NCBI GenBank assembly: GCA_037444575.1
Contig: JBBIME010000006.1
Location: forward strand, 62,001 to 126,000
Source of the DNA: Bacteriovorax sp037444575
GTDB lineage: Bacteria > Bdellovibrionota > Bacteriovoracia > Bacteriovoracales > Bacteriovoracaceae
Reading direction: 5' to 3'
Length of the DNA: 64,000 bases
The first letter of the stretch is position 1; every line of letters starts with the position of its first letter. The position numbers were made by a program, and so were the translations under genes. Under the pieces are notes generated by a model. The model made no database searches. It saw only the letters and a program-made list of their open reading frames with translations, and had not been told where the DNA came from. Shown piece after piece: positions 16,994 to 25,714 of this stretch.

Positions 16994-17896
16994 ATGAAAG
17001 CATCAAAAAATAAATCCATTAACCCAGGCCAGCTTACTTTTGATATGCTTATACCAAAAGAGCATGATCGCAATTTTCACTTGGGTGGAAGATCTTTTTA
17101 TTTTTTTGATTTCGATGACAACGTCGCTTATCTCTCAACTCCTATTATGATTTTTCATAAAAAAACAGGCGAAGAAGTTGCTCTCTCTTCTGGAGAATTC
17201 GCTGCTGTTCATAAAGACATTGGTATAAGCGGCCCATATGCTGATTACTATATGGATTTCAACGATGCCAATGGATCGTTTAGACATTTTAGAGATAAAG
17301 AATTAAATCCTCTTGAGATTAAAGCTGGAAAAAAACAAGGCTTCGTTGAAGATGTTATAAAGGCGCTCAAAGAAGTCGATACTCACTGGAAAGCTCCATC
17401 ATGGGAATATTTTTATCACGCGACTTATAACCATAGACCTGTATCACTCATTACGGCCAGAGGTCATCACCCTACTACGATTATCGATGGTGTTAACCAA
17501 ATGGTGAGTGCAGGATATCTTCCAAATACTCCGAATTATCACAGTATTTATCCTGTCTCGAATCCTGAAGTTCGTAAAGATTTAGGAGATGTTAACTTCA
17601 AACAAAGTGTGGCCGAATTAAAAAGACACGCCATCAGAGCAAGTGTTGAAAAGGCAATTGAGCTTTATGGGTACTCCCCTTTTCATCGTTTCGGAATGAG
17701 CGATGACGATCATAAAAACGTTGAACTCATTACTGAAGAGATGAGAGACTTAAAGAAAAAATATCCTGAAATGAGTTTTTTTGTTATCGAAACTTTTAAG
17801 GATTCGTTCTCTAAGCGAGAAGTTTTAATAAACGAAACCAGAGAAATTATCTCAGCGAAAGAATCTGCTAAGCCGCAATTGAGTTTGTTTGATTAA
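16994..17896 (+). CDS. HAD-superfamily-like protein, putative phosphatase
   Basis: 300 residues, cytoplasmic, no signal. A HAD-type motif I is visible as YFFDFDDNVAYL, with Asp39 (nucleophile) and Asp41 (acid/base) but Asn43 where Thr/Val is usual. Motif II is SLITARGH with Thr154, and an acidic motif IV is FGMSDDDHKN with Asp237-239. The insert between motifs I and II is long (about 110 residues) and rich in aromatic residues, so it would form a large cap. The substrate is unknown. A C-terminal QLSLFD looks like a clamp-binding peptide (QL[SD]LF), which would tie the protein to the DnaN sliding clamp, with dnaE next door; that link is inference. Confidence 0.6.
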   Translation: MKASKNKSINPGQLTFDMLIPKEHDRNFHLGGRSFYFFDFDDNVAYLSTPIMIFHKKTGEEVALSSGEFAAVHKDIGISGPYADYYMDFNDANGSFRHFRDKELNPLEIKAGKKQGFVEDVIKALKEVDTHWKAPSWEYFYHATYNHRPVSLITARGHHPTTIIDGVNQMVSAGYLPNTPNYHSIYPVSNPEVRKDLGDVNFKQSVAELKRHAIRASVEKAIELYGYSPFHRFGMSDDDHKNVELITEEMRDLKKKYPEMSFFVIETFKDSFSKREVLINETREIISAKESAKPQLSLFD

Positions 17897-18001
17897 TTTT
17901 ATCTAGCAAATTTTTGTGTCAAAATATAGGCCTGTCTCAAATCTAGACAATGGCATAAGCCCTTTAAATACCACAAGAATCTGTATCGAAGTACCTCTTT
18001 A

Positions 18002-18029
18002 TTTACGATTATTTAATCGATGTTACAAT
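18002..18029 (+). promoter_or_regulatory. Possible promoter for the 18060-18967 pair
   Basis: TTTACG (18002-18007) and TACAAT (18024-18029), spacer 16. The -35 is poor. The rest of the 17897-18059 gap shows nothing else. Confidence 0.35.
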
Positions 18030-18059
18030 ATTGCCTAATACCCCTACATGGAGATAAAT

Positions 18060-18302
18060 GTGAAATTGGCCCTGGCTATTATTTTAAGTATGTTTTTAAC
18101 TTCCAATCTATTTGCCCAGCAAGATAGTGAAATAAAGACAAAAGATTTAAGTAACACAAATGTTTCAACAAACAATGTCGGTGCAGGAAATTCACAAGAG
18201 ATCACTCCTGAACAAATGGCCGAACTGCAAAATCAAATGAAAACAATCAAGGCCAATCAAGAGAAAGCGGATAAAGCGCTAGAAGAGCTAGACAAAGAAT
18301 GA
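18060..18302 (+). CDS. Small exported protein, function unknown
   Basis: 80 residues beginning at a GTG (18060), chosen because GGAGAT ends five bases upstream; an ATG at 18048 overlaps that ribosome site. The signal peptide MKLALAIILSMFLTSNLFA is followed by a hydrophilic Asn/Gln/Lys-rich region that becomes a coiled coil (MAELQNQMKTIKANQEKADK). Its last codon overlaps the next start (ATGA), so the pair is coupled. Confidence 0.6.
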   Translation: MKLALAIILSMFLTSNLFAQQDSEIKTKDLSNTNVSTNNVGAGNSQEITPEQMAELQNQMKTIKANQEKADKALEELDKE

Positions 18303-18967
18303 AATCACTTTTCACACTCCTTTTCTGCTTCATTCAGATTACTTGCGCTCATGCTGTTGAATATATCGTTGGATCCGGTTCTGAATTTAAATTCATTGGA
18401 TCAAAAGGCGAAAATGTCTCACTCAGCATTTATGTTTCTGAATCCAGTTTTACCAAACTTGGTATAGAATATTTTTTCTCAACCTCATCTGGTCTGATGG
18501 GTATGGAAGTTTGGCAACAATTTATTTTAGGAATAAATAACAAGTCACTTTCTCTTGATGAAGGCTATATCCTCTCTTCTGATATGAAAAGGCCTGAGAT
18601 CATGACTAGAGACTTTATGAACAATAATCCTGATGGAGTTAATGTCGAAGATTTTTTCTTTTCTAAAAATGCTGACATTGAAAAGTATAAAATTGGATTG
18701 GAGAAAGTTGAAGTTCCTGCTGGATCTATTTTCACCACTCATTATCGAAAAAGTAAAATGGGTCAGACAGTCGACTTTTGGATCTCGGATAAGGCCGGTG
18801 CAATTGGGCTGGTAAAGTTAATTTCAAAAGGCTCAACGAACAAAGATCAGGATTACACGATTGAGCTAATGAGTTTATTAAAGAATGTTAAACCAAAAAT
18901 AAATCCCAAAGAGGCAGTCCAGCTTACTGATAAAGGGAGAATGTTTTTAAATAAGACTAAAAAATAA
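18299..18967 (+). CDS. Exported protein, function unknown
   Basis: 222 residues with a signal peptide (1-19, ITCAHA). The mature protein is mainly beta-strand-like with a repeated pattern of polar and aromatic residues and no cysteines. It contains VPAGSIFTTHYRKSKMGQTVDFWISDKAGAIG, a stretch typical of extracytoplasmic DUF3108/LolA-like beta folds ('pAGtF...' then 'W.s...g.vg.vK'); the similarity is suggestive only. Translationally coupled to the coiled-coil peptide before it. Possible role: lipid or envelope handling, low certainty. Confidence 0.6.
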   Translation: MKSLFTLLFCFIQITCAHAVEYIVGSGSEFKFIGSKGENVSLSIYVSESSFTKLGIEYFFSTSSGLMGMEVWQQFILGINNKSLSLDEGYILSSDMKRPEIMTRDFMNNNPDGVNVEDFFFSKNADIEKYKIGLEKVEVPAGSIFTTHYRKSKMGQTVDFWISDKAGAIGLVKLISKGSTNKDQDYTIELMSLLKNVKPKINPKEAVQLTDKGRMFLNKTKK

Positions 18968-19085
18968 ATCTAGCATTTTAGTTTGCCATCCAAACATAAC
19001 AAGAACCTTTATATTGAATTCGTATTTCCAGCTGCAACGTGTGCGCCCCTAAATAATGCTGTAATTTGTATTTAGGAGATGAGAT

Positions 19086-19817
19086 ATGGATTCCGTCGAC
19101 AACAGCATTTATGAAAAATACGGTGAGAAATGGTACACGACGTTTGAAGATCCAGTCGCGATACTTAGGGCAGAATCAATTGCAGTCATACCATGGGTTA
19201 TTGAAAAGATTCGAACCATTAAAGGACACAGTGTTTTAGATATTGGTTGTGGTGGAGGATTTTTAAGTAATGAACTAGGCATGAAAGGACTCGACGTAAC
19301 CGGTGTTGATCTCTCCCCTATGAGTTTGGAAGTTGCAGCTAATCACGACCGTTCAGGCAAAGTAAAATATCAAGTGGCCGATGCTTACCAATTGCCTTTT
19401 GCTGATGAAACGTTTGATGTCGTAACGGCCATGGATTTTTTAGAACATGTAGAAGATCCGAAAAAAGTCATCCTTGAGGCCTCAAGGGTTTTAAAACCTG
19501 GCGGCATATTTATCTTTCACACCTTCAATCGAAACATTTTAAGCTGGTTGGTGATCATCAAATTTGTTGAATGGATAGTTAAAAACACTCCCAAAAACAT
19601 GCACATCCTTAGACTTTTCATTACACCAGATGAACTTACTAAATATTGTAGAGAATCAAAAATGCAAGTTGAAGAGATGAAGGGATTAAGGCCAGTGTGG
19701 TCTTCAATTCCTATAAGAAATCTACTAAGCGGAGTCGTTCCAAAGTCAATGCGTTTTAAAATAACAAACTCATTGTTAATGTCTTACCTGGGAGTCGCTA
19801 GAAAAATTTCAGGATAA
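19086..19817 (+). CDS. UbiG-like SAM-dependent O-methyltransferase
   Basis: Class I methyltransferase of 243 residues. Motif I VLDIGCGGGFLSNELG (about 50-65), the acidic ribose-binding VTGVDLSPMS, motif II/III AMDFLEHVEDP and LKPGGIFIFHTFNRN all follow the order seen in UbiG (ubiquinone 3-O-methyltransferase). A helical C-terminal lid (about 165-243) is present. AGGAG lies 8 bases before the ATG. No other ubi genes are adjacent, and the 3' end overlaps a convergent glycosyltransferase gene by 9 bases, so a sugar- or lipid-modifying role is an alternative. Ubiquinone synthesis is the best guess. Confidence 0.7.
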   Translation: MDSVDNSIYEKYGEKWYTTFEDPVAILRAESIAVIPWVIEKIRTIKGHSVLDIGCGGGFLSNELGMKGLDVTGVDLSPMSLEVAANHDRSGKVKYQVADAYQLPFADETFDVVTAMDFLEHVEDPKKVILEASRVLKPGGIFIFHTFNRNILSWLVIIKFVEWIVKNTPKNMHILRLFITPDELTKYCRESKMQVEEMKGLRPVWSSIPIRNLLSGVVPKSMRFKITNSLLMSYLGVARKISG

Positions 19818-20642
19818 TATATCTTTTAAAATCTCTTTAACATTTTGAATGCCTTCAGCGTTTTCATACTTTTCATAGCCTTTAAGAAGAATAGTCGCTT
19901 TTTCTTTCATTCTATCAAGCAAATGATTTCTGGATACTTCTAAAAGAGATTTGTTAATTAAAATACTATGCATGGATTTGAGTCGCCACATATCCATGGC
20001 CACAAATTTAGTAGACAGTTGATCATCATGCCCACCGTATTTAATTATCAATGGTTCAGGAATAAAACCAATTTCATAAAGAGAAGAAATCCTAAGCCAG
20101 AGATCATAATCTTCACAAACGACATACTCTTCATTAAATCCTTTCATTTCTTGATAAAGAGATCGATTCATCATCACTGATGAAGGAGCAATCAAGCATT
20201 GTTTTAAGCATTCGTTAAAAATGTGTCCGCCAGATTTTTTGTGAATTTGTTTTTGATTAACTCTAACACCTTTTCTCATCCAAATTTCTTCACTATAGAC
20301 AATTTGTAGATGGGAATTCGCCTTCAAGAAAAGTAATTGTTGCTGCAGCTTATGGGGAAGCCATTCATCATCTGAATCTAAAAAGGCAATCCAAGCTCCA
20401 GATGAATTCTTAGCTCCTAAATTTCTGGCAGCGGCAACACCAGAGTTTTCTTGTTTAAAATATTTGAGAGTTTGATTATTTATGAAAGGGTTAAGAAGAG
20501 CTTCTGTATCATCGGTCGATCCGTCGTCAACGACAATAAGTTCAAAGTTCTTATAGCTTTGATTAAGCACAGAGTGAATGGCCCTCAATAATAGCGGACC
20601 ACGGTTGAATGTAGGAATAATAACACTTATCAAATCCGTCAT
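19809..20642 (-). CDS. Family 2 glycosyltransferase
   Basis: 277 residues, GT-A fold. SVIIPTFNRGPLLLRAIHSVLNQSYKNFELIVVDDGSTDDT (split between residues 6 and 46) binds the nucleotide-sugar; FLDSDDEWLP (about 87-96) contains the DxD-type metal site, and VCEDYDLWLRIS holds the ED acceptor motif. No transmembrane helix, so cytosolic or peripheral. Likely adds a sugar to a surface polysaccharide or LPS. It is convergent with the UbiG-like gene (9 bases overlap) and divergent from rlmF. Confidence 0.85.
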   Translation of the reverse strand: MTDLISVIIPTFNRGPLLLRAIHSVLNQSYKNFELIVVDDGSTDDTEALLNPFINNQTLKYFKQENSGVAAARNLGAKNSSGAWIAFLDSDDEWLPHKLQQQLLFLKANSHLQIVYSEEIWMRKGVRVNQKQIHKKSGGHIFNECLKQCLIAPSSVMMNRSLYQEMKGFNEEYVVCEDYDLWLRISSLYEIGFIPEPLIIKYGGHDDQLSTKFVAMDMWRLKSMHSILINKSLLEVSRNHLLDRMKEKATILLKGYEKYENAEGIQNVKEILKDILS

Positions 20643-20762
20643 GTCTTAACCTAAAGGAAATTTAATCAAATACTCTTGGTCAAATTAGACCACTATTGGG
20701 AGAAAATGAAAATACTCATTAAACAAATCGCTTTCCATATACTTTTCTATTATTCTAGGGAC

Positions 20763-21650
20763 ATGAAAGATAAAGCAGGCCTTCACCCACGAAATAAACA
20801 TAAATCAGGCTATGATTTTAAAGAACTAGTTAAGAGTTCTCCTGAGCTATTTCCTTTTGTGAGTAAAAACAAATTTGGCACTGACTCAATTGATTTTTCT
20901 AATCCACAGGCCGTAAAGGCGTTGAATGCGGCCCTTTTAAAATTTTATTATCATATTTCTTCTTGGGATATCCCCAAAGACTATCTCTGTCCCCCTATTC
21001 CTGGGCGCGCTGATTATATTCACCACATCGCTGATTTGCTCGCTGATAAAAATGGAATTATTCCCAAAGGCCTATCTATAAAAATGCTTGATATTGGAGT
21101 GGGCGCCAATTGTGTCTATCCGCTTATTGCTCATGCCGAATATGAATGGAGTATAGTTGGCAGCGAAGTCGATCCTGTGGCGCTTGTAAGCGCTAACAAG
21201 ATCATTAAAGACAATGCCCTAGATTCATCAATCACCCTTAGAGAGCAAAAAGATAAAACTAAAATTTTTGAAAATATCATATCAAATGATGATTTTTTTC
21301 ATCTTACTGTTTGCAATCCTCCCTTTCACTCCTCGGCCCTAGAGGCCCGCGAAGGAACGAATAGGAAAAATAAAAATTTGGGGATCAAAAAAAATGTCCT
21401 CAACTTTGGTGGGCAGAATAACGAACTTTGGTGTGAAGGTGGTGAAGTTGCTTTCATTTTAAAGATGATTCAAGAAAGTGTGCGCTATAAAAAAAATTGT
21501 CTTTGGTTTAGCACACTAGTGTCTAAGTCGACGACACTTCCAAGCGTTTATGAAGAGCTTAAAAAAGTAAATATTGCTAGAATAAGAACTATCGACATGA
21601 CCCAAGGGCAAAAGAAAAGCCGAATCGTGGCCTGGTCATTCCAAGCTTAA
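20763..21650 (+). CDS. rlmF: 23S rRNA (adenine1618-N6)-methyltransferase
   Basis: Methylates N6 of A1618 in 23S rRNA. The sequence aligns throughout with E. coli RlmF: GLHPRNKHKSGYDF, DFSNPQAVKALNAALL, WDIP.DYLCPPIPGRADYIHH, SAM motif LDIGVGANCVYPLI, catalytic NPPF (CNPPFHSSALEA), LNFGGQNNELWCEGGEV and MTQGQKKSRIVAWSF. The start is uncertain. ATG 20763 gives 295 residues and matches the family N-terminus (MKDKAGLHPRN), but AGGGA is too close to it. ATG 20706, with GGGAG upstream, would add 19 hydrophobic residues unlike the family. Confidence 0.9.
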   Translation: MKDKAGLHPRNKHKSGYDFKELVKSSPELFPFVSKNKFGTDSIDFSNPQAVKALNAALLKFYYHISSWDIPKDYLCPPIPGRADYIHHIADLLADKNGIIPKGLSIKMLDIGVGANCVYPLIAHAEYEWSIVGSEVDPVALVSANKIIKDNALDSSITLREQKDKTKIFENIISNDDFFHLTVCNPPFHSSALEAREGTNRKNKNLGIKKNVLNFGGQNNELWCEGGEVAFILKMIQESVRYKKNCLWFSTLVSKSTTLPSVYEELKKVNIARIRTIDMTQGQKKSRIVAWSFQA

Positions 21651-21654
21651 AACT

Positions 21655-22152
21655 CTACGACAAAAGTTTATTAAGCGAATTGGCAAATTCAGAAACATCA
21701 CGCGCGCTAAAAGCGGAAGGTCCTCCTGTTATACTTCCTCCATCCCGCAAATCCTTCATAAAATTTCTCATGGATAAAGCTTCTCCGATATTTTCTTCGG
21801 TGTAAATTTCACCACGAGGATTAATCGCGATCGCTTCTTTTTCAACAACTCTGGCAGCAAGTGGGATATCAGCAGTGATGACCAACTCACCTGCTTCTAC
21901 ATGATCGACAATGTATTGATCTGCAACGTCATCACCACGATCAACAATAATGAGTCTTATCAGATCAGAATGAGGAATAGTGAGATATGAATTCGCGACT
22001 AAAAAAAGAGGAATCTTCAGACGAAAAGAAGTTTTAAAAACAATTTCTTTTATGGCCTTTGGGCAGGCATCAGCATCAATCCACAATTTTTTGGGTTTTA
22101 ATTTCAAGTTACTGTTCCTCTTTAAAAAATTGCGAAAATTAAGCATCCGCAA
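21655..22152 (-). CDS. UPF0178 (YaiI/YqxD) family protein
   Basis: 165 residues. Family hallmarks are LWIDADACPKAIKEIVF, the RGDDVADQYIVDH block, ITADIPLAARVVEKEA, NPRGEIYTEENI and TGGPSAFSARD. The family has a PIN-like/NYN-type acidic core and is suspected to be a nuclease, but no function is established. The usual relatives begin near the WIDADACP strand; here about 24 extra residues precede it. The start may be TTG 22152 (AGGA 5 bases upstream) or ATG 22146. The 5' end overlaps the PAP2 gene by about 30 bases, so the genes are coupled. Confidence 0.85.
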   Translation of the reverse strand: MRMLNFRNFLKRNSNLKLKPKKLWIDADACPKAIKEIVFKTSFRLKIPLFLVANSYLTIPHSDLIRLIIVDRGDDVADQYIVDHVEAGELVITADIPLAARVVEKEAIAINPRGEIYTEENIGEALSMRNFMKDLRDGGSITGGPSAFSARDVSEFANSLNKLLS

Positions 22153-22658
22153 AAAATTCCTAACATTATACCAGCAATAAGATCACTTAAATAATGGACT
22201 CCAAGATATAAGCGAGAAAAACTTACCATTATACACCAAATGAGAATCCAAGGGGCCAAGAAATGATGAAAAAGAAAAAGGGCCGTGCAAAATGAAGAAG
22301 AAGAACTTGCATGTAATGACGGAAAGGAATCATCAATCGGAGAATGTGTAAGGGCCTTAAAATTTTCTATTCTTTGAAACGGACGTTTTCGCTTTACAGA
22401 CAATTTGATAATTTTGCCAAACCACCAACCTAAAATAGGTGCAAACATGGCCTTTAAAATAAGATCCTGTCTTTCAATCAAATTAATATTCAACAAAAGA
22501 AGAAGATTCAAAATGAGGGCATACACCATCCAAGCATATCCTCTTCCTGATTCTGTAAAAATTTGCATTAGAAAAGTTAACCCTGGAGATCGCCTCATTG
22601 AAACGGCGGTAACAATTTTACGATCTACAAGATTAACGTTTTGAAAAAAGTCTGACAT
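22122..22658 (-). CDS. PAP2-family membrane phosphatase
   Basis: 178 residues, about five transmembrane helices. All three acid-phosphatase motifs are present: KRKRPFQRI (K-x6-RP type), PSLHASSSS (PSxH) and SRLYLGVHYLSD (SRx5Hx3D). Such enzymes dephosphorylate undecaprenyl pyrophosphate, phosphatidic acid or lipid A phosphates in the periplasmic leaflet. The exact substrate cannot be assigned. Ribosome site weak; it lies 15 bases downstream of the four-helix membrane protein, so probably one operon with it and the UPF0178 gene. Confidence 0.85.
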   Translation of the reverse strand: MSDFFQNVNLVDRKIVTAVSMRRSPGLTFLMQIFTESGRGYAWMVYALILNLLLLLNINLIERQDLILKAMFAPILGWWFGKIIKLSVKRKRPFQRIENFKALTHSPIDDSFPSLHASSSSSFCTALFLFHHFLAPWILIWCIMVSFSRLYLGVHYLSDLIAGIMLGIFCGCLIFAIF

Positions 22659-22673
22659 AGTTAAATCAGATTA

Positions 22674-23174
22674 TCACGATTCAGAAAGACTATACTTCAA
22701 AGATAAAAACATGGAGAAAACTCCACCGACAAGGAATAATCCTCCCATGTACCCAAAAATGGCAAATGCTTCCTTGGCCTCACTACGCCCCATTTCTGGT
22801 CCATAAATTCCAGCAAACAACCACACAAAGGGATAGAGAAATCCCCCAATTGCAATCATATAGGAAGTAAGTGTTATAAAGTTCTTAGGAGCTTTCAAAC
22901 GGTAAAGAAAAAGGAGGATCCCAATCATCATTGCTCCAATTCCCGTCGAGTGAAAATGGTATCGTTGATAATATCTCCAGCATTGAGTTGATTCTGCCTT
23001 TATTTTTTCAGCCTTTTCTTTTGGATCCACGATTTGTTGGATCTTCACATTCTTCTCAAGACCTGCTGTAATATTTTTCTTGAACATGTCTTCTTGAGTG
23101 GCAAACAAAATAGAGATAAAAACTCCACCAACCATGCTCAATAATGCTAAGAAAAAAGGAATCTTTTTTGTCAT
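22674..23174 (-). CDS. Four-helix membrane protein, function unknown
   Basis: 166 residues with hydrophobic segments at about 5-26, 76-92, 98-124 and 138-161. A charged loop between helices 1 and 2 (about 27-70) has a QCWRYYQRYHFHSTGIGAMM element with His and Cys residues that could bind metal or haem. The ribosome site GAGGAG is strong. No family recognised with confidence. The upstream gap to the chemoreceptor gene (23175-23293) holds only a weak GTAGA/TCTAC hairpin. Confidence 0.6.
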   Translation of the reverse strand: MTKKIPFFLALLSMVGGVFISILFATQEDMFKKNITAGLEKNVKIQQIVDPKEKAEKIKAESTQCWRYYQRYHFHSTGIGAMMIGILLFLYRLKAPKNFITLTSYMIAIGGFLYPFVWLFAGIYGPEMGRSEAKEAFAIFGYMGGLFLVGGVFSMFLSLKYSLSES

Positions 23175-23293
23175 AACTCTACTCCTCGTTTAAACGTCTT
23201 TAGAACTTCTATGCTTACTAAATAGTTAACCTTAAAAGTAGAAAAATCTACAAAAAAGATCCACACAACACTCAATAACGCATTTCATAGATC

Positions 23294-24985
23294 CTATTCC
23301 TTACTTCCATCAATAGTATGAATTAATTTTTGCACTAAAGTATTGAGCATCTCTGCCTGATTAGAAAGAGTTTCTGCCACCTTTGCAGAACTAGCTGAAT
23401 TGGAGGAGTTCTGTTGAGTGACTTGATCAAGCTGAGAAATCGCTTTAGTTATTTCATGAACTCCTTGAGCTTGCTCCTGGCTAGCTGAAGATATTTCTGA
23501 AACCATTTTTGAAACGCTCGCGACACTAGAGACAATTTCATTTAAAACTTCTTCACATTCATTGGCCACGCGATTTCCCGTATCAACTTTTTCCTTACTA
23601 TCAGCTACGAGTTTTCCAATTTTGTCTTTTGAATCTTTAACTATTCCTTCTACTTTTTTAGTACTCTCATTCAGCATATTAGAAATTTCTAAAGCTGCAT
23701 CCCCACTCATAGAAGCAAGTTTTCCTATCTCTTCTGCGACAACAGAAAATCCTTTTCCTTGCTCGCCGGCGCGAGCTGCCTCAACTGAAGCATTGAAGGA
23801 TAATAGCTTTGTCTGGAATACAATATCGTTAATAACTTTTGTTTTTGTTCCAATTTCATTAATAATTTTTACAATATTTTCTATCTCTTTATTAGTCTCA
23901 TTAATCTGATTCATAATTCCAGTGTTACTCGAATTGATATCTCCAATGGCTTCAATCATATGCCCGACAACTTCTTTACCTCTTTCTGCTGTCATTAAAC
24001 TTTGCGCAGAGACTGCAGAAGATTGTTTAGCGTTTTCAGTATTGGCCGCAATCATTGAATTTATTTCTTCAAGAGATGAAGATGTTTCTTGCAAAGAAGA
24101 AGCTTGCAGGGTTGAAGCTTGTGAGAGCTCTTCTGAAGCTGATTCGATCTGAGAAGAAGTTGAACTAACTTGGTGACCAGAATCATTCAGACTGGAAGCA
24201 ATATTATTTAAATTTTCAATTGGTTTTTTGACAAGTATGACGGCAATTAACATCGCAAAGACACCACCGATAATAATCAATACTGCCAGGATAGTTGTGG
24301 AAGAAAAGGTAGTTTTATCAGATGCTTTTTTTATGACTTTTGCAATATCCGTTTTTATTGCGAACACTCCGTGAAGCTTTCCTTCTGGCCAATTCTCCAT
24401 CTTGTAACCAAGAATATCTTTTCCATTTCCCCATGGGCTATCCTTAGGATCACCATGGCAATTTAAGCATCCTTGAGTTTTAGTAAGCCTCACTGGACGA
24501 TAAACAGTGATTGATTCACCAGAGTTAAAAACATGTTCTTTTAAATTAGAATCGCTTTCAAATTTTTTAAATATGACTAGTTCTTCAGGAGTTGCTTTAT
24601 TTTTTTGCTCTCTGGCCTCATCTGAAAAAACGCGAAATTCATAATCATCCTTGTCTGAGTCTTTTGCCCCAATTTCCATCGCTGCAACGATTGGAACTTG
24701 TTTTAAAACGATTTCCTTATCTTCTTTTGTCATCTCATCAGGAGATTTATATTTGGCCTTCATTCGCTCAATAACAGGTTTCAATCCCCCTTGAGTACCT
24801 ACGTAGTGAGCAGAGGCATCCAAGCGCAAATGAATAGCATTGGATTTTTCAATAATGCCATTATAAAGTTCCTGCTTTTTAAAATGGAGGGAAATGAAGA
24901 TGGCCGTAGCAGAGCAAATGACGGACGTTAAGCACACAATGATGAGAATTCGTCCCTTCAAACTTAACGAATTAAACAAATTCAT
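23294..24985 (-). CDS. Methyl-accepting chemotaxis protein with periplasmic c-type haem sensor domain
   Basis: 563 residues. TM1 about 10-34; periplasmic domain 35-228; TM2 about 229-252; no recognisable HAMP domain; then a cytoplasmic coiled-coil signalling domain. The periplasmic part carries CLNCH at 173-177 in the setting VYRPVRLTKTQGCLNCHGDP, with a downstream GVFAIKTDIA strand, as in the DUF3365/Tll0287-like haem-binding sensor domain. The signalling tip is IVFQTKLLSFNASVEAARAGE (389-409, with nearby GKGFSVVAEEIGKLA), matching the hemerythrin receptor at 60980. Likely senses redox state, oxygen or NO through covalent haem and signals to CheA. AAGGGGG lies 4 bases before the ATG. Confidence 0.88.
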   Translation of the reverse strand: MNLFNSLSLKGRILIIVCLTSVICSATAIFISLHFKKQELYNGIIEKSNAIHLRLDASAHYVGTQGGLKPVIERMKAKYKSPDEMTKEDKEIVLKQVPIVAAMEIGAKDSDKDDYEFRVFSDEAREQKNKATPEELVIFKKFESDSNLKEHVFNSGESITVYRPVRLTKTQGCLNCHGDPKDSPWGNGKDILGYKMENWPEGKLHGVFAIKTDIAKVIKKASDKTTFSSTTILAVLIIIGGVFAMLIAVILVKKPIENLNNIASSLNDSGHQVSSTSSQIESASEELSQASTLQASSLQETSSSLEEINSMIAANTENAKQSSAVSAQSLMTAERGKEVVGHMIEAIGDINSSNTGIMNQINETNKEIENIVKIINEIGTKTKVINDIVFQTKLLSFNASVEAARAGEQGKGFSVVAEEIGKLASMSGDAALEISNMLNESTKKVEGIVKDSKDKIGKLVADSKEKVDTGNRVANECEEVLNEIVSSVASVSKMVSEISSASQEQAQGVHEITKAISQLDQVTQQNSSNSASSAKVAETLSNQAEMLNTLVQKLIHTIDGSKE

Positions 24986-24990
24986 CTTAC

Positions 24991-25052
24991 CCCCTTAATT
25001 GTGACGTACGCGCAGTCTAGCAGATAGCGCTGACGAACTAAAAATTAAGGGG
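24991..25052 (-). promoter_or_regulatory. Inverted repeat covering the chemoreceptor ribosome site
   Basis: CCCCTTAATT (24991-25000) and AATTAAGGGG (25043-25052) are perfectly complementary over 10 bases with 42 bases between. On the minus strand the proximal arm contains the Shine-Dalgarno AAGGGG of the haem chemoreceptor, so mRNA folding would hide it. Inside the loop a second weaker hairpin (CGT..GCGC with GCGC..ACG) is possible. It could equally be a DNA-level operator. Confidence 0.45.
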
Positions 25053-25123
25053 TTTGATTAAGTGTCTGAAGTTTTCTTTATAATTTTCTGGCAAGTGTAT
25101 GGGGCGCTCTAAACACCTTTTAA

Positions 25124-25639
25124 CTATTTTCCTTTTGAAATTGAATGACATGAATCACTAAAAACCGTCTTCCATCCACCAAAAAAGCTTTTTGTTTGTT
25201 TTGAAATAGAAATGGATTCAACAACATTATTATTTAATATAATTGTCCCTGACGAAATTACCCCACCGCCAACATTAGAAACACCTTCAATTTTAATAGT
25301 TCGAGTAGATCCATTCGTTGAGGCATTAATTGTATAATCGTAAACGCCTTTGTTTGCACTGATAGAGACACTCTCTGTTCCATATAGAGTTAGCTTATAG
25401 ACTGGGTAATCAATCCCCATGGCCTCAAGTAAGCCAGCATCACGTAATTTAAAAGACTCACTTTCAGTAGAGTGAAATGAAATAAATAACTCAGGATAGC
25501 TATATTGAAGCTGGCGGTGTTCTAAAACACAAACTTGTCCGTTAGACTCTCGAACACCTTGAAAATGCTCATTTAAAACATCTGAAAATGCTGCTGTTGA
25601 AACTGCAAGTAAACTTAAGCTTAATAATATCTTTTTCAT
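25124..25639 (-). CDS. Exported protein, function unknown
   Basis: 171 residues with signal peptide MKKILLSLSLLAVSTAAFS. The mature part looks all-beta with alternating polar residues, glycine-rich near the centre (IEGVSNVGGGVISSGTII), and has one Cys near each end (QVCVLEH and SDSCHSI), a likely disulphide closing the domain. AAGGAG lies 8 bases before ATG. No family recognised. It is divergent from mgtA, with a 10-base inverted repeat in the shared spacer. Confidence 0.65.
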   Translation of the reverse strand: MKKILLSLSLLAVSTAAFSDVLNEHFQGVRESNGQVCVLEHRQLQYSYPELFISFHSTESESFKLRDAGLLEAMGIDYPVYKLTLYGTESVSISANKGVYDYTINASTNGSTRTIKIEGVSNVGGGVISSGTIILNNNVVESISISKQTKSFFGGWKTVFSDSCHSISKGK

Positions 25640-25657
25640 ATAGAGCTCCTTAAAATA

Positions 25658-25714
25658 AAATTTTACAGGGTTCTAACATATATAAATAAAACTAACCTCG
25701 ATTTTGTAAAATTT
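25658..25714. repeat. Inverted repeat between divergent genes
   Basis: AAATTTTACA (25658-25667) and TGTAAAATTT (25705-25714) are perfect complements, 37 bases apart, in the 114-base spacer between the exported-protein gene and the mgtA-like gene. It may be an operator shared by both or chance in AT-rich DNA. Confidence 0.4.
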
